A stretch of DNA of 64,000 nt from Iamia majanohamensis (GCF_028532485.1 NZ_CP116942.1:2108001-2172000); one strand, 5' to 3'. Positions 20,702-29,634 are shown, counted from the first letter of the stretch. The notes: a model not told the origin generated them from the letters alone. Program-made: numbers and translations.

Positions 20702-22024
20702 GTGGGTGCCCCGACCGGCCGGTCGGGCACCACCGCTGCGCACGCGTCTCTCGCTGCGGCGAGGCCACGGGCCCAGGCCCGTCAGGTCGCGCTGGCCGTC
20801 GGCGGCGCCGCGGTCCTGCTAGGCGTGGTCCTGCTCGCAGGGGCCGGGTCGGTCCTGGCCCGGACGACCGCCACCTGGGTGATCACCGGCGTGGGCGTCC
20901 CGGTCCTGCTGTGGGCCTACCGGCCCCGCAGCCTGCTCGTGGTGGCACTGGCCCTGGCCGCGGTGATCGCCCCGCAGGTGCCCCGCTCGCTGGCCCTGGC
21001 CGGCGACGCCGGCTCCCAGCGCGCCGCCCACGACGGGGGCGTCCACGTGACCGGTGCGGCCGCCGAGGCCCTGCTCGAGGGGCAGAACCCCTACGAGGTC
21101 TCCTACCGCGGGGCGCTGCCCGACGCCTGGACCTCCCTGGAGGTGGGGGAGGACAGCTTCCCGAACCCGGTCGTCGACCACATGCCCTACCTCCCGGCCG
21201 CGTTCCTCGTCGCTGTCCCGGGCGTGGCCCTCGAGGGCCTCACCGGCGTCGGCGGCGACACCCGCTGGACCATGGGGCTGCTCGTGCTCGCGGCCCTCGT
21301 GGTCGTGGCCCGTCGGCCCGAGCGGCCCTGGGCGCGCGCCGCGACGATCGTGGCGTTCGGGTCGTCCTTCGCCGCCATCTACGCCGCCTGGGGCACCAAC
21401 GACGTCGCCGCCGCGGCGTTGGTCGGGCTGGCTGCGCTCGGCGCGGCCCGCCACCCCGCCTGGGCCGCCGCCGCGCTGGTGCTCGCCGTCTCCTACAAGG
21501 CGCCGCTCGTGGTGGGCCTGGTCCCGTGGTCGGTCTGGGTCGTGCAGCGCGAGGGGTGGCGGGGCCTCGCCCGGTGGTGGCCTCTCCCGGTGGGCCTGGC
21601 CCTCACCATGGTGCCGTTCCTGCTGTGGTCCCCGGGGCCCTTCGTCGACGACACCGTCGGCTTCTGGTCCGGGACGACCGCCGGCTCCTTCCCGGCGTCG
21701 GGCCTCGGCCTGGGCTTCCGCGCCCCGGGGCTGATGACCGGAGCCCCGGGCGCAGCCATCACCCTGGGTGCCGCCGCCGTCGGCCTCGTCGCCGCGGTGG
21801 CGCTGGTGCGCCGGGCGCCCCACCCGGCGGTCCTCGCCGTGGCCGCCGCGGTCGCGCTCCTCGGCGTGCTCGTCCCCGCCCGCACCTTCCAGCCCAACTA
21901 CCTCGCCCTCGTGACCGGGCTGCTGGCGTTCGGGTGGCTCGCCGTGGACGCTCCGGGCCGGGACCGGGGACCTCGCCCCTCGCCATCGGACGCCGGGTCG
22001 GGCGACCTCCTGTCGACGGGGTGA
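20702..22024 (+). CDS. Polytopic membrane protein, GT-C-like (paralogue of 23395-24735)
   Basis: About 440 residues if started at GTG 20702; GTG 20669 is an alternative. Roughly ten helices. The first large loop carries AHDGGVHVTGAAAEALLEGQ then NPYEVSY and a PNPVVDHMPYLP segment; a later loop has FVDDTVGFWSGT, and the last part has VLVPARTFQPNYLALV. The same motifs in the same order occur in the gene at 23395-24735, so these are paralogues on either side of nadA. The DGG/NPY loop suggests a DUF2029-type polyprenyl-phosphate mannosyltransferase-like enzyme, but this assignment is tentative. Confidence 0.7.
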   Translation: MGAPTGRSGTTAAHASLAAARPRAQARQVALAVGGAAVLLGVVLLAGAGSVLARTTATWVITGVGVPVLLWAYRPRSLLVVALALAAVIAPQVPRSLALAGDAGSQRAAHDGGVHVTGAAAEALLEGQNPYEVSYRGALPDAWTSLEVGEDSFPNPVVDHMPYLPAAFLVAVPGVALEGLTGVGGDTRWTMGLLVLAALVVVARRPERPWARAATIVAFGSSFAAIYAAWGTNDVAAAALVGLAALGAARHPAWAAAALVLAVSYKAPLVVGLVPWSVWVVQREGWRGLARWWPLPVGLALTMVPFLLWSPGPFVDDTVGFWSGTTAGSFPASGLGLGFRAPGLMTGAPGAAITLGAAAVGLVAAVALVRRAPHPAVLAVAAAVALLGVLVPARTFQPNYLALVTGLLAFGWLAVDAPGRDRGPRPSPSDAGSGDLLSTG

Positions 22025-22057
22025 CGGACGGCCCGGTCGGGCCGCCCGGTGCCCCCG

Positions 22058-23170
22058 TCAGCCGACGGGAGCGGCCTCGGTGATGTCGAGCATCCGCTGG
22101 AGGGCGACGCGGGCCTGGGCCGCCGTCTCGGGGTCGACGCTGATCTGGTTGACGACCCGGCCCTCGACCAGGTTCTCCAGCACCCAGCAGAGGTGGGCTG
22201 CGTCGATGCGGAACATCGTCGAGCAGGGGCAGACGAGGGGGTCGAGCGAGACGATGGTCTTGTCCGGGGTCTCGTCGGCCAGGCGCTGCACGAGGTGGAT
22301 CTCGGTGCCGATGGCGATGGTGCTCCCGGGGGGAGCGGCGGCGACGGCCTTGATGATGAAGTCGGTCGAGCCCACCTGGTCGGCCTCCCGGCACAGCTCG
22401 TGGGCGCACTCGGGGTGGGCGATCACGATGCCGTCGGGGTGCTCGGCCCGGAAGGCGGCGACGTGCTCGGGGCGGAAGCGCTGGTGCACCGAGCAGTGCC
22501 CCTTCCACAGGAGGAATGTGGCCTCCTTGCAGTCGGCCTCGGTCAGCCCGCCCCGCTCGTGGCGGGGGTCCCAGACCCGCATGTCGGCCTCGGTGAAGCC
22601 CATGTCGAGCCCGGTGTTGCGCCCCAGGTGCTGGTCCGGGAAGAAGAGGACCTTGTCGCCCCGGGCCAGGGCCCAGTCGAGGATCGAGCGGGCGTTGGTG
22701 GACGTGCACACGGCCCCGCCGTGCTCGCCGACGAACGCCTTCAGCGCCGCCGAGCTGTTCATGTAGGTGATGGGGACGACGCGATCGACGTCGGTGACCT
22801 CGGCCAGGGCCTCCCAGGCCTCCTCGACCTCGTCGAGGTCGGCCATGTCGGCCATCGAGCACCCGGCGTTCAGGTCGGGCAGGACCACCTGCTGGTGGTC
22901 GCCGGTCAGCACGTCGGCCGACTCGGCCATGAAGTGGACCCCGCAGAAGACGATGAACTCGGCCTCGGGGCGCTGCTGGGCCAGCACCGACAGCCGGTAG
23001 GAGTCGCCCCGGGCGTCGGCCCAGCGCATGACCTCGTCGCGCTGGTAGTGGTGGCCGAGGACGAACAGCCGGTCGCCGAGGGCCTCCTTGGCGGCCGCGA
23101 TGCGGCCTTCGAGGTCGTCGGGGTCTGCTGCGGTGTACCGCTCGGCGAGCGGGGGCTGGAGCCGGATCAT
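22058..23170 (-). CDS. nadA: Quinolinate synthase
   Basis: 370 residues from ATG 23170, preceded by ggaggt. NadA condenses iminoaspartate with dihydroxyacetone phosphate to quinolinate in de novo NAD synthesis and holds a 4Fe-4S cluster. Marks are VLGHHYQRDEV, FCGVHFMAESADVL (first cluster Cys), the loop NAGCSMADM, TYMNSSAALKAFVGEHGG, VCTSTNA, FFPDQHLGRNTG, IAHPECAHELC and VCPCSTM (last cluster Cys). The partners nadB and nadC are not next to it, unlike many genomes; it stands alone between two paralogous membrane proteins. Confidence 0.97.
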   Translation of the reverse strand: MIRLQPPLAERYTAADPDDLEGRIAAAKEALGDRLFVLGHHYQRDEVMRWADARGDSYRLSVLAQQRPEAEFIVFCGVHFMAESADVLTGDHQQVVLPDLNAGCSMADMADLDEVEEAWEALAEVTDVDRVVPITYMNSSAALKAFVGEHGGAVCTSTNARSILDWALARGDKVLFFPDQHLGRNTGLDMGFTEADMRVWDPRHERGGLTEADCKEATFLLWKGHCSVHQRFRPEHVAAFRAEHPDGIVIAHPECAHELCREADQVGSTDFIIKAVAAAPPGSTIAIGTEIHLVQRLADETPDKTIVSLDPLVCPCSTMFRIDAAHLCWVLENLVEGRVVNQISVDPETAAQARVALQRMLDITEAAPVG

Positions 23171-23394
23171 GGTGGGAGGGGACCTCCGTGGAGGGGCACC
23201 GATGTGACCGGTGGGGGCAGCCTGGTCGCCTCGCCACGGGGATGTCGGTCTCGGAGCCGATATGGAGCCGGGGACCAGGCCGGCCTGTTGGGCGGGAGTG
23301 TAGGCCGCTCCGCCGGTGCAACCTCGGCGGCGGCCCTCCTGTTCCGCCCGGCCCATGGCCTCAACCTGGGCGGGCGGCCGCCGATCGTCGGAGG

Positions 23395-24735
23395 GTGCAG
23401 GTCATCGAACCGCTCGATCGCGCCCACGAGGGAGGCGTGCCCGAGCCGGCGCGCCCGGTCGGCGGTGTGGCCCCGGCCACCTGGGTCGCGGCCGCCGGGC
23501 TGCTGGTCGCGCTGGCGGGCTTCGTCCTGGCCCAGCGGGCCTCGGGCGCCATCAGCGGCCTCACCGCCCTCTGGCTGGTGCACGCGGTCGGCCTCCCGCT
23601 GGTGCTCGCCGCCCTCCGACCGCGGTTGCCGCGCCTGCTGATCGCCGCCACCCTCGTGGTCGCCGTGGCCTGGCCCGGCTACCTCGTCGTCCAGCGCATC
23701 GTCGACCCGCCGGCCTCGCAGCTGGCCGGCCACGACGGCGGCGTCTGGGTCACGCGGGCGGCGGCCGAGGACGTGCTCCACGGGCGCAACCCCTACGCCC
23801 AGACCTTCGACGACGACCTCCCGGCCGAGTGGCTGCGCATCTCGACCGGCGGGGAGCCCTTCGCCAACCCCATCACCACGATCTACCCCTACCTCCCCGG
23901 GGCGTTCCTGGCCGTGGCCCCGCTGGCGGCCCTCCCCGGGGGGACCGACCTGGGCGACCCCCGGGTGCTGATGCTGGCGACCTTCGCCCTGGCCATGCTG
24001 CTGGTCGCCCGGGACCGCAGCCCGGGGTGGGCGCGCGTCGCCACGCTGGCGGCGTCGACCGGGCCCCTGGTCGCGATCCACCTCGCCTACGGCACCAACG
24101 ACACCTGGTCGGCGGCGCTCGTCGTGGTGGCCGCCCTGCTGGCGACCCGCTGGCCCCGGACCGCGGCGCTGGCCCTCGGGCTGGCCATCTCGGTCAAGTT
24201 CCTCGTGGTGCTGGCCGTCCTCCCCTTCGGGCTGTGGCTGTGGGACAGGGGAGGGTGGGCCGCCCTCCGCCGGTGGTGGCCGACGCCGGCCTTCCTGCTG
24301 GCCACGTGCCTGCCGTTCCTGGTCGCCGGCCCCCGGGCCTTCCTCGACGACACGCTCCTGTTCTGGGCCGGGGCCAACGACCGGCCGTTCCCGACGTCGG
24401 GCTTCGGGTTGCCCGCAGTCGCCCCCGACGTGTTCCAGGGTCCGCTCCTCGGCCTGACCACGCTGCTCCTGGCCCTGGCAGGGCTGGCCGGTGCGGTCCT
24501 CCTGGTGCGGCGCCTCCCCGGCCACCCGGGGATCCTGCCCGTGGCCACCGCCGTCGCCATGGTCGGCGTCCTCGTCCCGGCCCGCACCTTCCAGGGCAAC
24601 TACCTGGTGGCCGTGGCCGGGCTCCTGGCCACCGGGTGGCTGGTGGTGGGTGACCGACGGGGCGGAGCCGAGCCCGAGGGCGCCGACCGGCCGGACGACG
24701 CGGCGGCCGACCGAGAGGTCCCGGCCGCCACCTGA
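23395..24735 (+). CDS. Polytopic membrane protein, GT-C-like (paralogue of 20702-22024)
   Basis: About 446 residues from GTG 23395; the start is uncertain because the GGAGG lies directly against it, and GTG 23437 has the same problem. The loop motifs GHDGGVWVTRAAAEDVLHGR, NPYAQTF, NPITTIYPYLPGAFLA, FLDDTLLFWAGAN and VLVPARTFQGNYLVAV match the gene at 20702 closely. About ten membrane helices and a short acidic tail. A lipid-linked sugar mannosyltransferase-like role is possible, but no substrate can be read. Confidence 0.7.
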   Translation: MQVIEPLDRAHEGGVPEPARPVGGVAPATWVAAAGLLVALAGFVLAQRASGAISGLTALWLVHAVGLPLVLAALRPRLPRLLIAATLVVAVAWPGYLVVQRIVDPPASQLAGHDGGVWVTRAAAEDVLHGRNPYAQTFDDDLPAEWLRISTGGEPFANPITTIYPYLPGAFLAVAPLAALPGGTDLGDPRVLMLATFALAMLLVARDRSPGWARVATLAASTGPLVAIHLAYGTNDTWSAALVVVAALLATRWPRTAALALGLAISVKFLVVLAVLPFGLWLWDRGGWAALRRWWPTPAFLLATCLPFLVAGPRAFLDDTLLFWAGANDRPFPTSGFGLPAVAPDVFQGPLLGLTTLLLALAGLAGAVLLVRRLPGHPGILPVATAVAMVGVLVPARTFQGNYLVAVAGLLATGWLVVGDRRGGAEPEGADRPDDAAADREVPAAT

Positions 24736-24786
24736 CGGCGGGCGCCGATCAGCCGCGTCGCCGGCCCGATCGGGCACCCTGGGGAC

Positions 24787-26646
24787 GTGGTCGAACGTCC
24801 CCCCGCCGGCACCATCCCGGACGCCCCCGGCAGCTACCAGTTCAAGGACGCCCACGGGCGCGTGATCTACGTGGGCAAGGCCAAGTCGCTGCGCCAGCGC
24901 CTCTCCAACTACTTCCAGAACCCCCGGAACATGCCGCCCCGGACGGCGCAGATGGTGGCGACCGCCGAGACCGTCGAGTGGATCCAGGTCCGCAACGACG
25001 TCGAGGCGTTCATGCTCGAGTACTCGCTGATCAAGCAGCACCGGCCCCGGTTCAACATCCGCCTGGTCGATGACAAGAGCTACCCGTTCCTCGCCGTCAC
25101 CGTGGGCGACGAGTGGCCCCGCCCCATGGTCATGCGGGGCAAGCGCCGGAAGGGCGTCCGCTACTTCGGGCCCTACGCCCACGCCTACGCCATCCGCGAC
25201 ACCCTCGACCTGCTGCTGCGCACCTTCCCCCTGCGCTCGTGCTCGGACAACAAGCTCGAGCGCCACCGGAAGCTGGGCAAGCCCTGCCTGCTGTTCCACA
25301 TCGAGAAGTGCTCGGGCCCGTGCGTCGGCGAGGTGGAGCGCGAGCACTACGACCGGCTGGTGGAGGACCTGCTCCGCTTCCTGGAGGGCGACACCGACGA
25401 GATCGTCCGCCGCCTGGAGGGCGAGATGGCGACCGCGGCCTCGGACCTCGAGTTCGAGCGGGCGGCCCGGATCCGCGACCGGCTCACGGCGGTGCGCAAG
25501 GCCATCGAGCGCCAGCAGATGGTGGTCGAGAAGGGCGAGGACCTCGACGTCATCGGCATCGCCGAGGACGAGCTGGAGGCCGCCGTCCAGGTGTTCTTCG
25601 TGCGCCGGGGACGGGTGCTGGGCCGCAAGGGCTTCGTCGTCGACAAGGTCGAGGACCTGGCCGAGGGCGAGCTCATCGGGCGCATCCTGGGCGAGCTCTA
25701 CCAGGAGCCGGCGCCGCTCGGCATCCCCCGCACCGTGCTGGTGCCCGAGGACCCCGACGACATCGCCCTCTACGAGGACTTCCTCGAGGCCCAGCGGGGC
25801 ACCCGGGTGTCCATCCGCGTGCCCCAGCGGGGCGACAAGCGGAAGCTGGCCGAGACCGTCACCCGCAACGCCTCCGAGGAGCTGGTGCGCCATCGGCTCA
25901 AGCGGGCCAGCGACCACAACAGCCGCTCCCGGGCCCTCAACGAGCTCCAGGAGGCCCTCGACCTGCCCACCTCGCCGCTGCGGATCGAGTGCTACGACAT
26001 GAGCCACCTCCAGGGCACCGACTACGTGGGGTCGATGGTGGTCCTGGAGGACGCCCTGCCCAAGAAGTCCGAGTACCGGCGGTTCAAGATCAAGACCGTC
26101 GCCGGCAACGACGACTTCGCGGCCATGGAGGAGGTGCTCACCCGGCGCCTGTCGGCCTACAAGGTCGAGCGGGACAAGCCGGTGAGCGAGCGCGAGGGCC
26201 GCTTCTCGTACCCGCCCCAGCTGCTGCTCGTCGACGGCGGCAAGGGCCAGCTGAGCGTGGCCACCCGGGTCCTCGACGAGCTCGACCTGGCCGACGAGAT
26301 CCCGGTGGCGTCCCTGGCCAAGCGCTTCGAGGAGGTCTACCTGCCGGGCCAGGCCGACCCCGTCCGCCTGCCCCGCCAGAGCGACGCCCTGTACCTGCTG
26401 CAGCGCATCCGGGACGAGTCCCACCGCTTCGCCATCACCTACCACCGCCAGCTGCGGGACAAGCGCATGACCCGGTCGGTCCTCGACGACATCCCCGGCC
26501 TGGGCGAGACCCGCAAGAAGCGCCTCACCAAGGAGCTCGGCGGGGTGCGGGCGGTGCAGGCGGCCAGCCTCGAAGACCTCAAGTCTCTGTCGTGGTTGCC
26601 CGACAAGGTGGCAGAGGCCGTGCACGCCAAGACCCACGGCACCTGA
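24787..26646 (+). CDS. uvrC: Excinuclease ABC subunit C
   Basis: 619 residues. UvrC makes both incisions beside a lesion after UvrB binding. The N-terminal GIY-YIG nuclease begins PGSYQFKDAHGRVIYVGKAK, a UVR domain lies at about 205-240, the RNase-H-like 5' nuclease has IECYDMSHLQGTDYVGSMVV and LLLVDGGKGQLSVA, and the C-terminal helix-hairpin-helix is DDIPGLGETRKKRLTKELGG. Start GTG 24787 places the GIY-YIG domain at the very N-terminus as usual. It heads the syntenic block that continues with rapZ, but five other features intervene here. Confidence 0.98.
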   Translation: MVERPPAGTIPDAPGSYQFKDAHGRVIYVGKAKSLRQRLSNYFQNPRNMPPRTAQMVATAETVEWIQVRNDVEAFMLEYSLIKQHRPRFNIRLVDDKSYPFLAVTVGDEWPRPMVMRGKRRKGVRYFGPYAHAYAIRDTLDLLLRTFPLRSCSDNKLERHRKLGKPCLLFHIEKCSGPCVGEVEREHYDRLVEDLLRFLEGDTDEIVRRLEGEMATAASDLEFERAARIRDRLTAVRKAIERQQMVVEKGEDLDVIGIAEDELEAAVQVFFVRRGRVLGRKGFVVDKVEDLAEGELIGRILGELYQEPAPLGIPRTVLVPEDPDDIALYEDFLEAQRGTRVSIRVPQRGDKRKLAETVTRNASEELVRHRLKRASDHNSRSRALNELQEALDLPTSPLRIECYDMSHLQGTDYVGSMVVLEDALPKKSEYRRFKIKTVAGNDDFAAMEEVLTRRLSAYKVERDKPVSEREGRFSYPPQLLLVDGGKGQLSVATRVLDELDLADEIPVASLAKRFEEVYLPGQADPVRLPRQSDALYLLQRIRDESHRFAITYHRQLRDKRMTRSVLDDIPGLGETRKKRLTKELGGVRAVQAASLEDLKSLSWLPDKVAEAVHAKTHGT

Positions 26647-26790
26647 GCGCCGGGCCGCGCCACCGCGCCGACGCCCCGTCCCGGTCCCGACCCCGACGCT
26701 CCGGGCGCCGACACGGCGGACCACTTCGCCCCACGGGGCGCCGGTCGCGAGACTGGGCGCTCGCGCACCACGCACCGACCGGGAGGCACC

Positions 26791-27579
26791 GTGGCCGAGG
26801 GCACCATCGATCGACAGGACGACCTGGACGCAGTGGCGGCGTCGTTCAGGGAGCGGGGCTGGGCCCTGACCCGGACCCTCGGCCCCGACGACACGGCCCG
26901 CCTCCAGGGCTGGGTCGACGAGGTGGCGGCCTGGCCCGACGACGGCGGGGGCTGGATGCACCACCGGGAGATGACCGACCACGGCCCCGCCCTGTGCCGC
27001 AGCGAGAACATCATCCCGTTCCACGACGGGCTGCGGGCGCTGCTCACCGAGGGGTCGATGGTCGAGGTGGCCGGGGCGCTGCTGGGCCAGCCCGCCGTGC
27101 TCTACAAGGAGAAGGTCAACTACAAGCTGCCGGGCGGGGCCGGCTACTCGCCCCACCAGGACGCCCCCGCCTACCCGTTCATCGACCAGCACGTCTCGTG
27201 CATGGTGGCCGTCGACGACGCCACCGAGGAGAACGGCTGCCTGGAGGTGGTCACCGGCGCCCACGCCGAGGTCCTCCCCACCGACCCCACCGGGTGCATC
27301 GCCCCCGAGGTGGTCGAGGCCCTGACCTGGGAGGTCGTCCCGGTGCCCGCCGGCCACACCCTCTGGTTCCACTCCCGCACCCCGCACCGCAGCGGGGCCA
27401 ACCGCTCGGGCCGGTCCCGGCGGGCGCTGTACCCGACCTACAACGCCGCGGCTGAGGGCGACCTCCGCACCGCGTACTACGAGGAGAAGCAGGCCCGCTT
27501 CGCCGCCGGGAGGGAGGGCACCGCCGCCGACCGGGTGCAGGTGTCGCTCATCGGCGACTTCCAGGGGCGGGAGGTGTGA
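26791..27579 (+). CDS. Phytanoyl-CoA dioxygenase-family Fe(II)/2OG oxygenase, PhnY-like
   Basis: 262 residues from GTG 26791 with gggagg upstream. The iron facial triad is H122-x-D124 (YSPHQDAPAYPF) and H199 (TPHRSGAN), with Arg residues shortly after for 2-oxoglutarate. The conserved KEKVNYKLPGGAGYSPHQD and ENGCLEVVTGAH segments match the branch of the PhyH family containing 2-aminoethylphosphonate hydroxylase PhnY*. The next gene, overlapping by 4 bp, encodes a PhnZ-like HD oxygenase, the usual partner. The pair would hydroxylate a phosphonate and then cleave its C-P bond. A different small substrate is possible. Confidence 0.85.
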   Translation: MAEGTIDRQDDLDAVAASFRERGWALTRTLGPDDTARLQGWVDEVAAWPDDGGGWMHHREMTDHGPALCRSENIIPFHDGLRALLTEGSMVEVAGALLGQPAVLYKEKVNYKLPGGAGYSPHQDAPAYPFIDQHVSCMVAVDDATEENGCLEVVTGAHAEVLPTDPTGCIAPEVVEALTWEVVPVPAGHTLWFHSRTPHRSGANRSGRSRRALYPTYNAAAEGDLRTAYYEEKQARFAAGREGTAADRVQVSLIGDFQGREV

Positions 27580-28145
27580 GCCGGGCCGCGGCCTCGTCGG
27601 TGGACGAGGTGCTCGACCTCTACGCCCGCTGGGGCGACGAGCCCTACGACGAGGCCCTGAGCCAGTCGTCCCACGCGGCCCAGGTGGCGGCCTGGGCCGA
27701 GGCCGAGGGCGCGCCCGACCACCTGGTCGCCGCCGCCCTGCTCCACGACGTCGGCCACCTGCTCGCCATGGAGGCCGCGGGCCACGGGCGGCCCGACGCC
27801 GAGGCCGATCGGCGCCACGAGGCCGTCGGCGCCCGCTGGCTGGCCGCGGTGCTGCCCCCCGGGGTCACCGCCCCCATCGCCCTCCACGTGCAGGCCAAGC
27901 GCTACCGCTGCGCGGTCGAGCCTGGCGCCGAGGCGGCGCTGTCGGCCGGGTCCCGGGCCAGCCTGGTCCGCCAGGGCGGCCCCATGGCGCCCGACGCGGC
28001 CGAGCGCTTCGCGGCGCGACCGGGCGCGGCCGACGCCCTCCGGCTGCGCACCTGGGACGACGCCGGCAAGGTCCTCGACGCGGAGCCCGTGCCGGTGGCC
28101 TCGCACCGGGCCCTCCTGGAGCGCCTCGTCCGCCACCCCTCCTGA
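27576..28145 (+). CDS. PhnZ-like HD-domain mixed-valent diiron oxygenase
   Basis: 189 residues, translationally coupled (GTGA) to the dioxygenase. Metal ligands appear as H33, H57-D58 (AALLHDVGH), H81, H104 and D161 (RTWDDAGK), with H61 as an extra second-shell His; spacing and family phrases (LHVQAKRY, LVRQGGPM) match PhnZ, which splits 2-amino-1-hydroxyethylphosphonate to glycine and phosphate. Y24 and E26 occupy the place of the Tyr/Glu pair characteristic of PhnZ-type oxygenases, though one residue closer together than in the marine PhnZ as I recall it. An HD phosphohydrolase is less likely given these phrases and the partner gene. Confidence 0.82.
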   Translation: MSRAAASSVDEVLDLYARWGDEPYDEALSQSSHAAQVAAWAEAEGAPDHLVAAALLHDVGHLLAMEAAGHGRPDAEADRRHEAVGARWLAAVLPPGVTAPIALHVQAKRYRCAVEPGAEAALSAGSRASLVRQGGPMAPDAAERFAARPGAADALRLRTWDDAGKVLDAEPVPVASHRALLERLVRHPS

Positions 28146-28159
28146 CCGCGCACCCCCGC

Positions 28160-28206
28160 AACCTGCGACGTTCGTCGGCCAAGACCGCTGCTCGGCGTCG
28201 CAGGTT
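28160..28206. repeat. Inverted repeat with 11-bp perfect arms
   Basis: aacctgcgacg (28160-28170) pairs with cgtcgcaggtt (28196-28206) across a 25-nt loop, just after the PhnZ-like gene. There is no T-run, so it could be a terminator of non-classical type, an operator, or a copy of a dispersed palindrome. Confidence 0.6.
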
Positions 28207-28255
28207 CCGGCAGTGGCGCGTCGGCCGGGGCGGTCGGGGGCGGGGGAGGGGCCGG

Positions 28256-28261
28256 TAGCGT
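28256..28261 (+). promoter_or_regulatory. Leaderless-type -10 hexamer of the methyltransferase gene
   Basis: TAGCGT, 7 nt before GTG 28269. Confidence 0.45.
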
Positions 28262-28268
28262 CGACCCG

Positions 28269-29066
28269 GTGACCGAGCCCGCCGGCCCCGCCCACCGACC
28301 GCCGCGGTCCGAGCTGGGCGAGATGCCTGCCGAGCTGTGGGAGGAGCAGGCCGGCTGGTGGCAGGAGGGCTTCACCGAGGGGGCCGACGAGGAGTACCGG
28401 GAGCAGATCATGCCCCTGGCCTCCCGGTGGCTGGCCGGGGCCGAGCGCATCCTCGACGTGGGCACGGGGGAGGGCCAGGTGGCCCGCCAGGCCGTGCGCG
28501 ACGGGGCCGCGACGGTCGTGGGCGTCGATCCCACCCGGGCCCAGGTGGTGGAGGCCGCAGCCCGGGCCGGCGGCCCCGCCTACGCCCGGGCCGGCGCCGC
28601 CGCGCTGCCGTTCGGCCCCGCCACGTTCGACGCGGTGGTGGCCTGCCTCGTGTTCGAGCACGTCGTGGCCGTCGACGACGCCCTGGCCGAGGTGGCCCGG
28701 GTGCTCCGCCCCGGGGGCCGCTTCGCCTTCTTCCTCAACCACCCGCTGCTCCAGACGCCCAACAGCGGGTGGATCGACGACCACGTGCTCGACCCGCCCG
28801 AGCAGTACTGGCGGATCGGCCCCTACCTGCAGGAGGACCTGAGCCTGGAGGAGGTGGAGCCGGGCGTGCGCATCCCGTTCGTGCACCGCCCCCTCGGCCG
28901 GTACGTGAACGCCATGGCCGCCAACCGGCTGCTGCTCCGCCACGTCGACGAGCCGGCCCCGCCCACCGGGTTCCTCGACCGCTCGCCCGAGTACCCCCAG
29001 GGGGCCGACTACCCCCGCCTGCTGCTGCTGGTGGCCGAGAAGCACGAGGGCCTGGCCCCGCTGTGA
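28269..29066 (+). CDS. Class I SAM-dependent methyltransferase
   Basis: 265 residues. Motif I is ERILDVGTGEGQVARQA, motif II acid VVGVDPTRAQ, motif IV ATFDAVVACLVFEHV and motif V RVLRPGGRFAFFLNHPLLQ, a Methyltransf_11-type Rossmann fold. The N-terminal ~55 residues (WEEQAGWWQEGFTEGADEEY) resemble the lid region of small-molecule methyltransferases. The acceptor is unknown. Its own promoter and the palindrome upstream separate it from the phosphonate-oxygenase pair, so a shared pathway is not implied. Confidence 0.88.
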   Translation: MTEPAGPAHRPPRSELGEMPAELWEEQAGWWQEGFTEGADEEYREQIMPLASRWLAGAERILDVGTGEGQVARQAVRDGAATVVGVDPTRAQVVEAAARAGGPAYARAGAAALPFGPATFDAVVACLVFEHVVAVDDALAEVARVLRPGGRFAFFLNHPLLQTPNSGWIDDHVLDPPEQYWRIGPYLQEDLSLEEVEPGVRIPFVHRPLGRYVNAMAANRLLLRHVDEPAPPTGFLDRSPEYPQGADYPRLLLLVAEKHEGLAPL

Positions 29067-29139
29067 CCGGCGGGCCCCGCCGCCCCGCGCTCACGGGGGT
29101 GCCCCCGGGGCCGATGGTCCGGGGGTGGAGGCCCCTCCG

Positions 29140-29634
29140 GTGACCCGACCGCCCGTCGAGCCTGACGACCGCGCCGACGCCGACCTCGCGCCCTACGTGC
29201 CGCTGGCGTCGGAGGCCCCCGTGGCCGACACGCCCATGTGGCTCAGCCACCACTGGCCCGACCAGTACGAGCGCTGCGCGGTGGTGGCCGGGCGCCACGT
29301 CTGCCGGCGCTGCCTGTGGATGTACCCCGTCGCCCTGGTCGCCGCGGTCGTCGCCGCCGTGGGCCCGTGGTGGCCCCGCGACCTCGACGCGGTGCTGATC
29401 CCGCTGCTCCCCCTGCCCGCGGTGGTGGACTTCGTGGCCGACAACCTGCACCTGGTCCGCTACTCGGCCCGGCGCCAGGCCGCCCTCAGCGCCCTCGGCG
29501 CGGTGGCCGCCGGCGCCGGCTACCTGCGCTACCTGGAGGACCCCGCCGACCCCGTCGTGTGGGCCACGGTGCTGGCCTACGGGGCTGCGTGCCTGGCCGC
29601 GGTGGTGGTCGGCCACCTCCGCGCCCGCCGCTGA
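29140..29634 (+). CDS. Small membrane protein, DUF2085-like
   Basis: 164 residues from GTG 29140, which has ggag 9 nt upstream; GTG 29125 is an alternative. A hydrophilic N-terminus is followed by HHWPDQYERCAVVAGRHVCR and CRRCLWMYPVALVAAVV, so a Cys, then a CxxC, lies just before the first of about four helices. A second family-like motif is PAVVDFVADNLHLVRYS. The cysteine pair before the first helix and the Asp after the second recall DUF2085 membrane proteins. Function unknown. Confidence 0.7.
   Translation: MTRPPVEPDDRADADLAPYVPLASEAPVADTPMWLSHHWPDQYERCAVVAGRHVCRRCLWMYPVALVAAVVAAVGPWWPRDLDAVLIPLLPLPAVVDFVADNLHLVRYSARRQAALSALGAVAAGAGYLRYLEDPADPVVWATVLAYGAACLAAVVVGHLRARR

Noticed and set aside
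23171-23394. Possible NAD-related operator or riboswitch upstream of nadA (ggagccgatatggagcc)
   Set aside because: Only a short direct repeat; no match to a known regulator site or riboswitch structure could be argued.
23167-27387. Minus-strand open frame of about 1400 codons
   Set aside because: It lies opposite uvrC, the membrane protein and the PhnY-like gene, which have clear family motifs. Its translation is low-complexity (Gly/Val/Arg/Asp/His-rich), an effect of high GC3 in the real genes.
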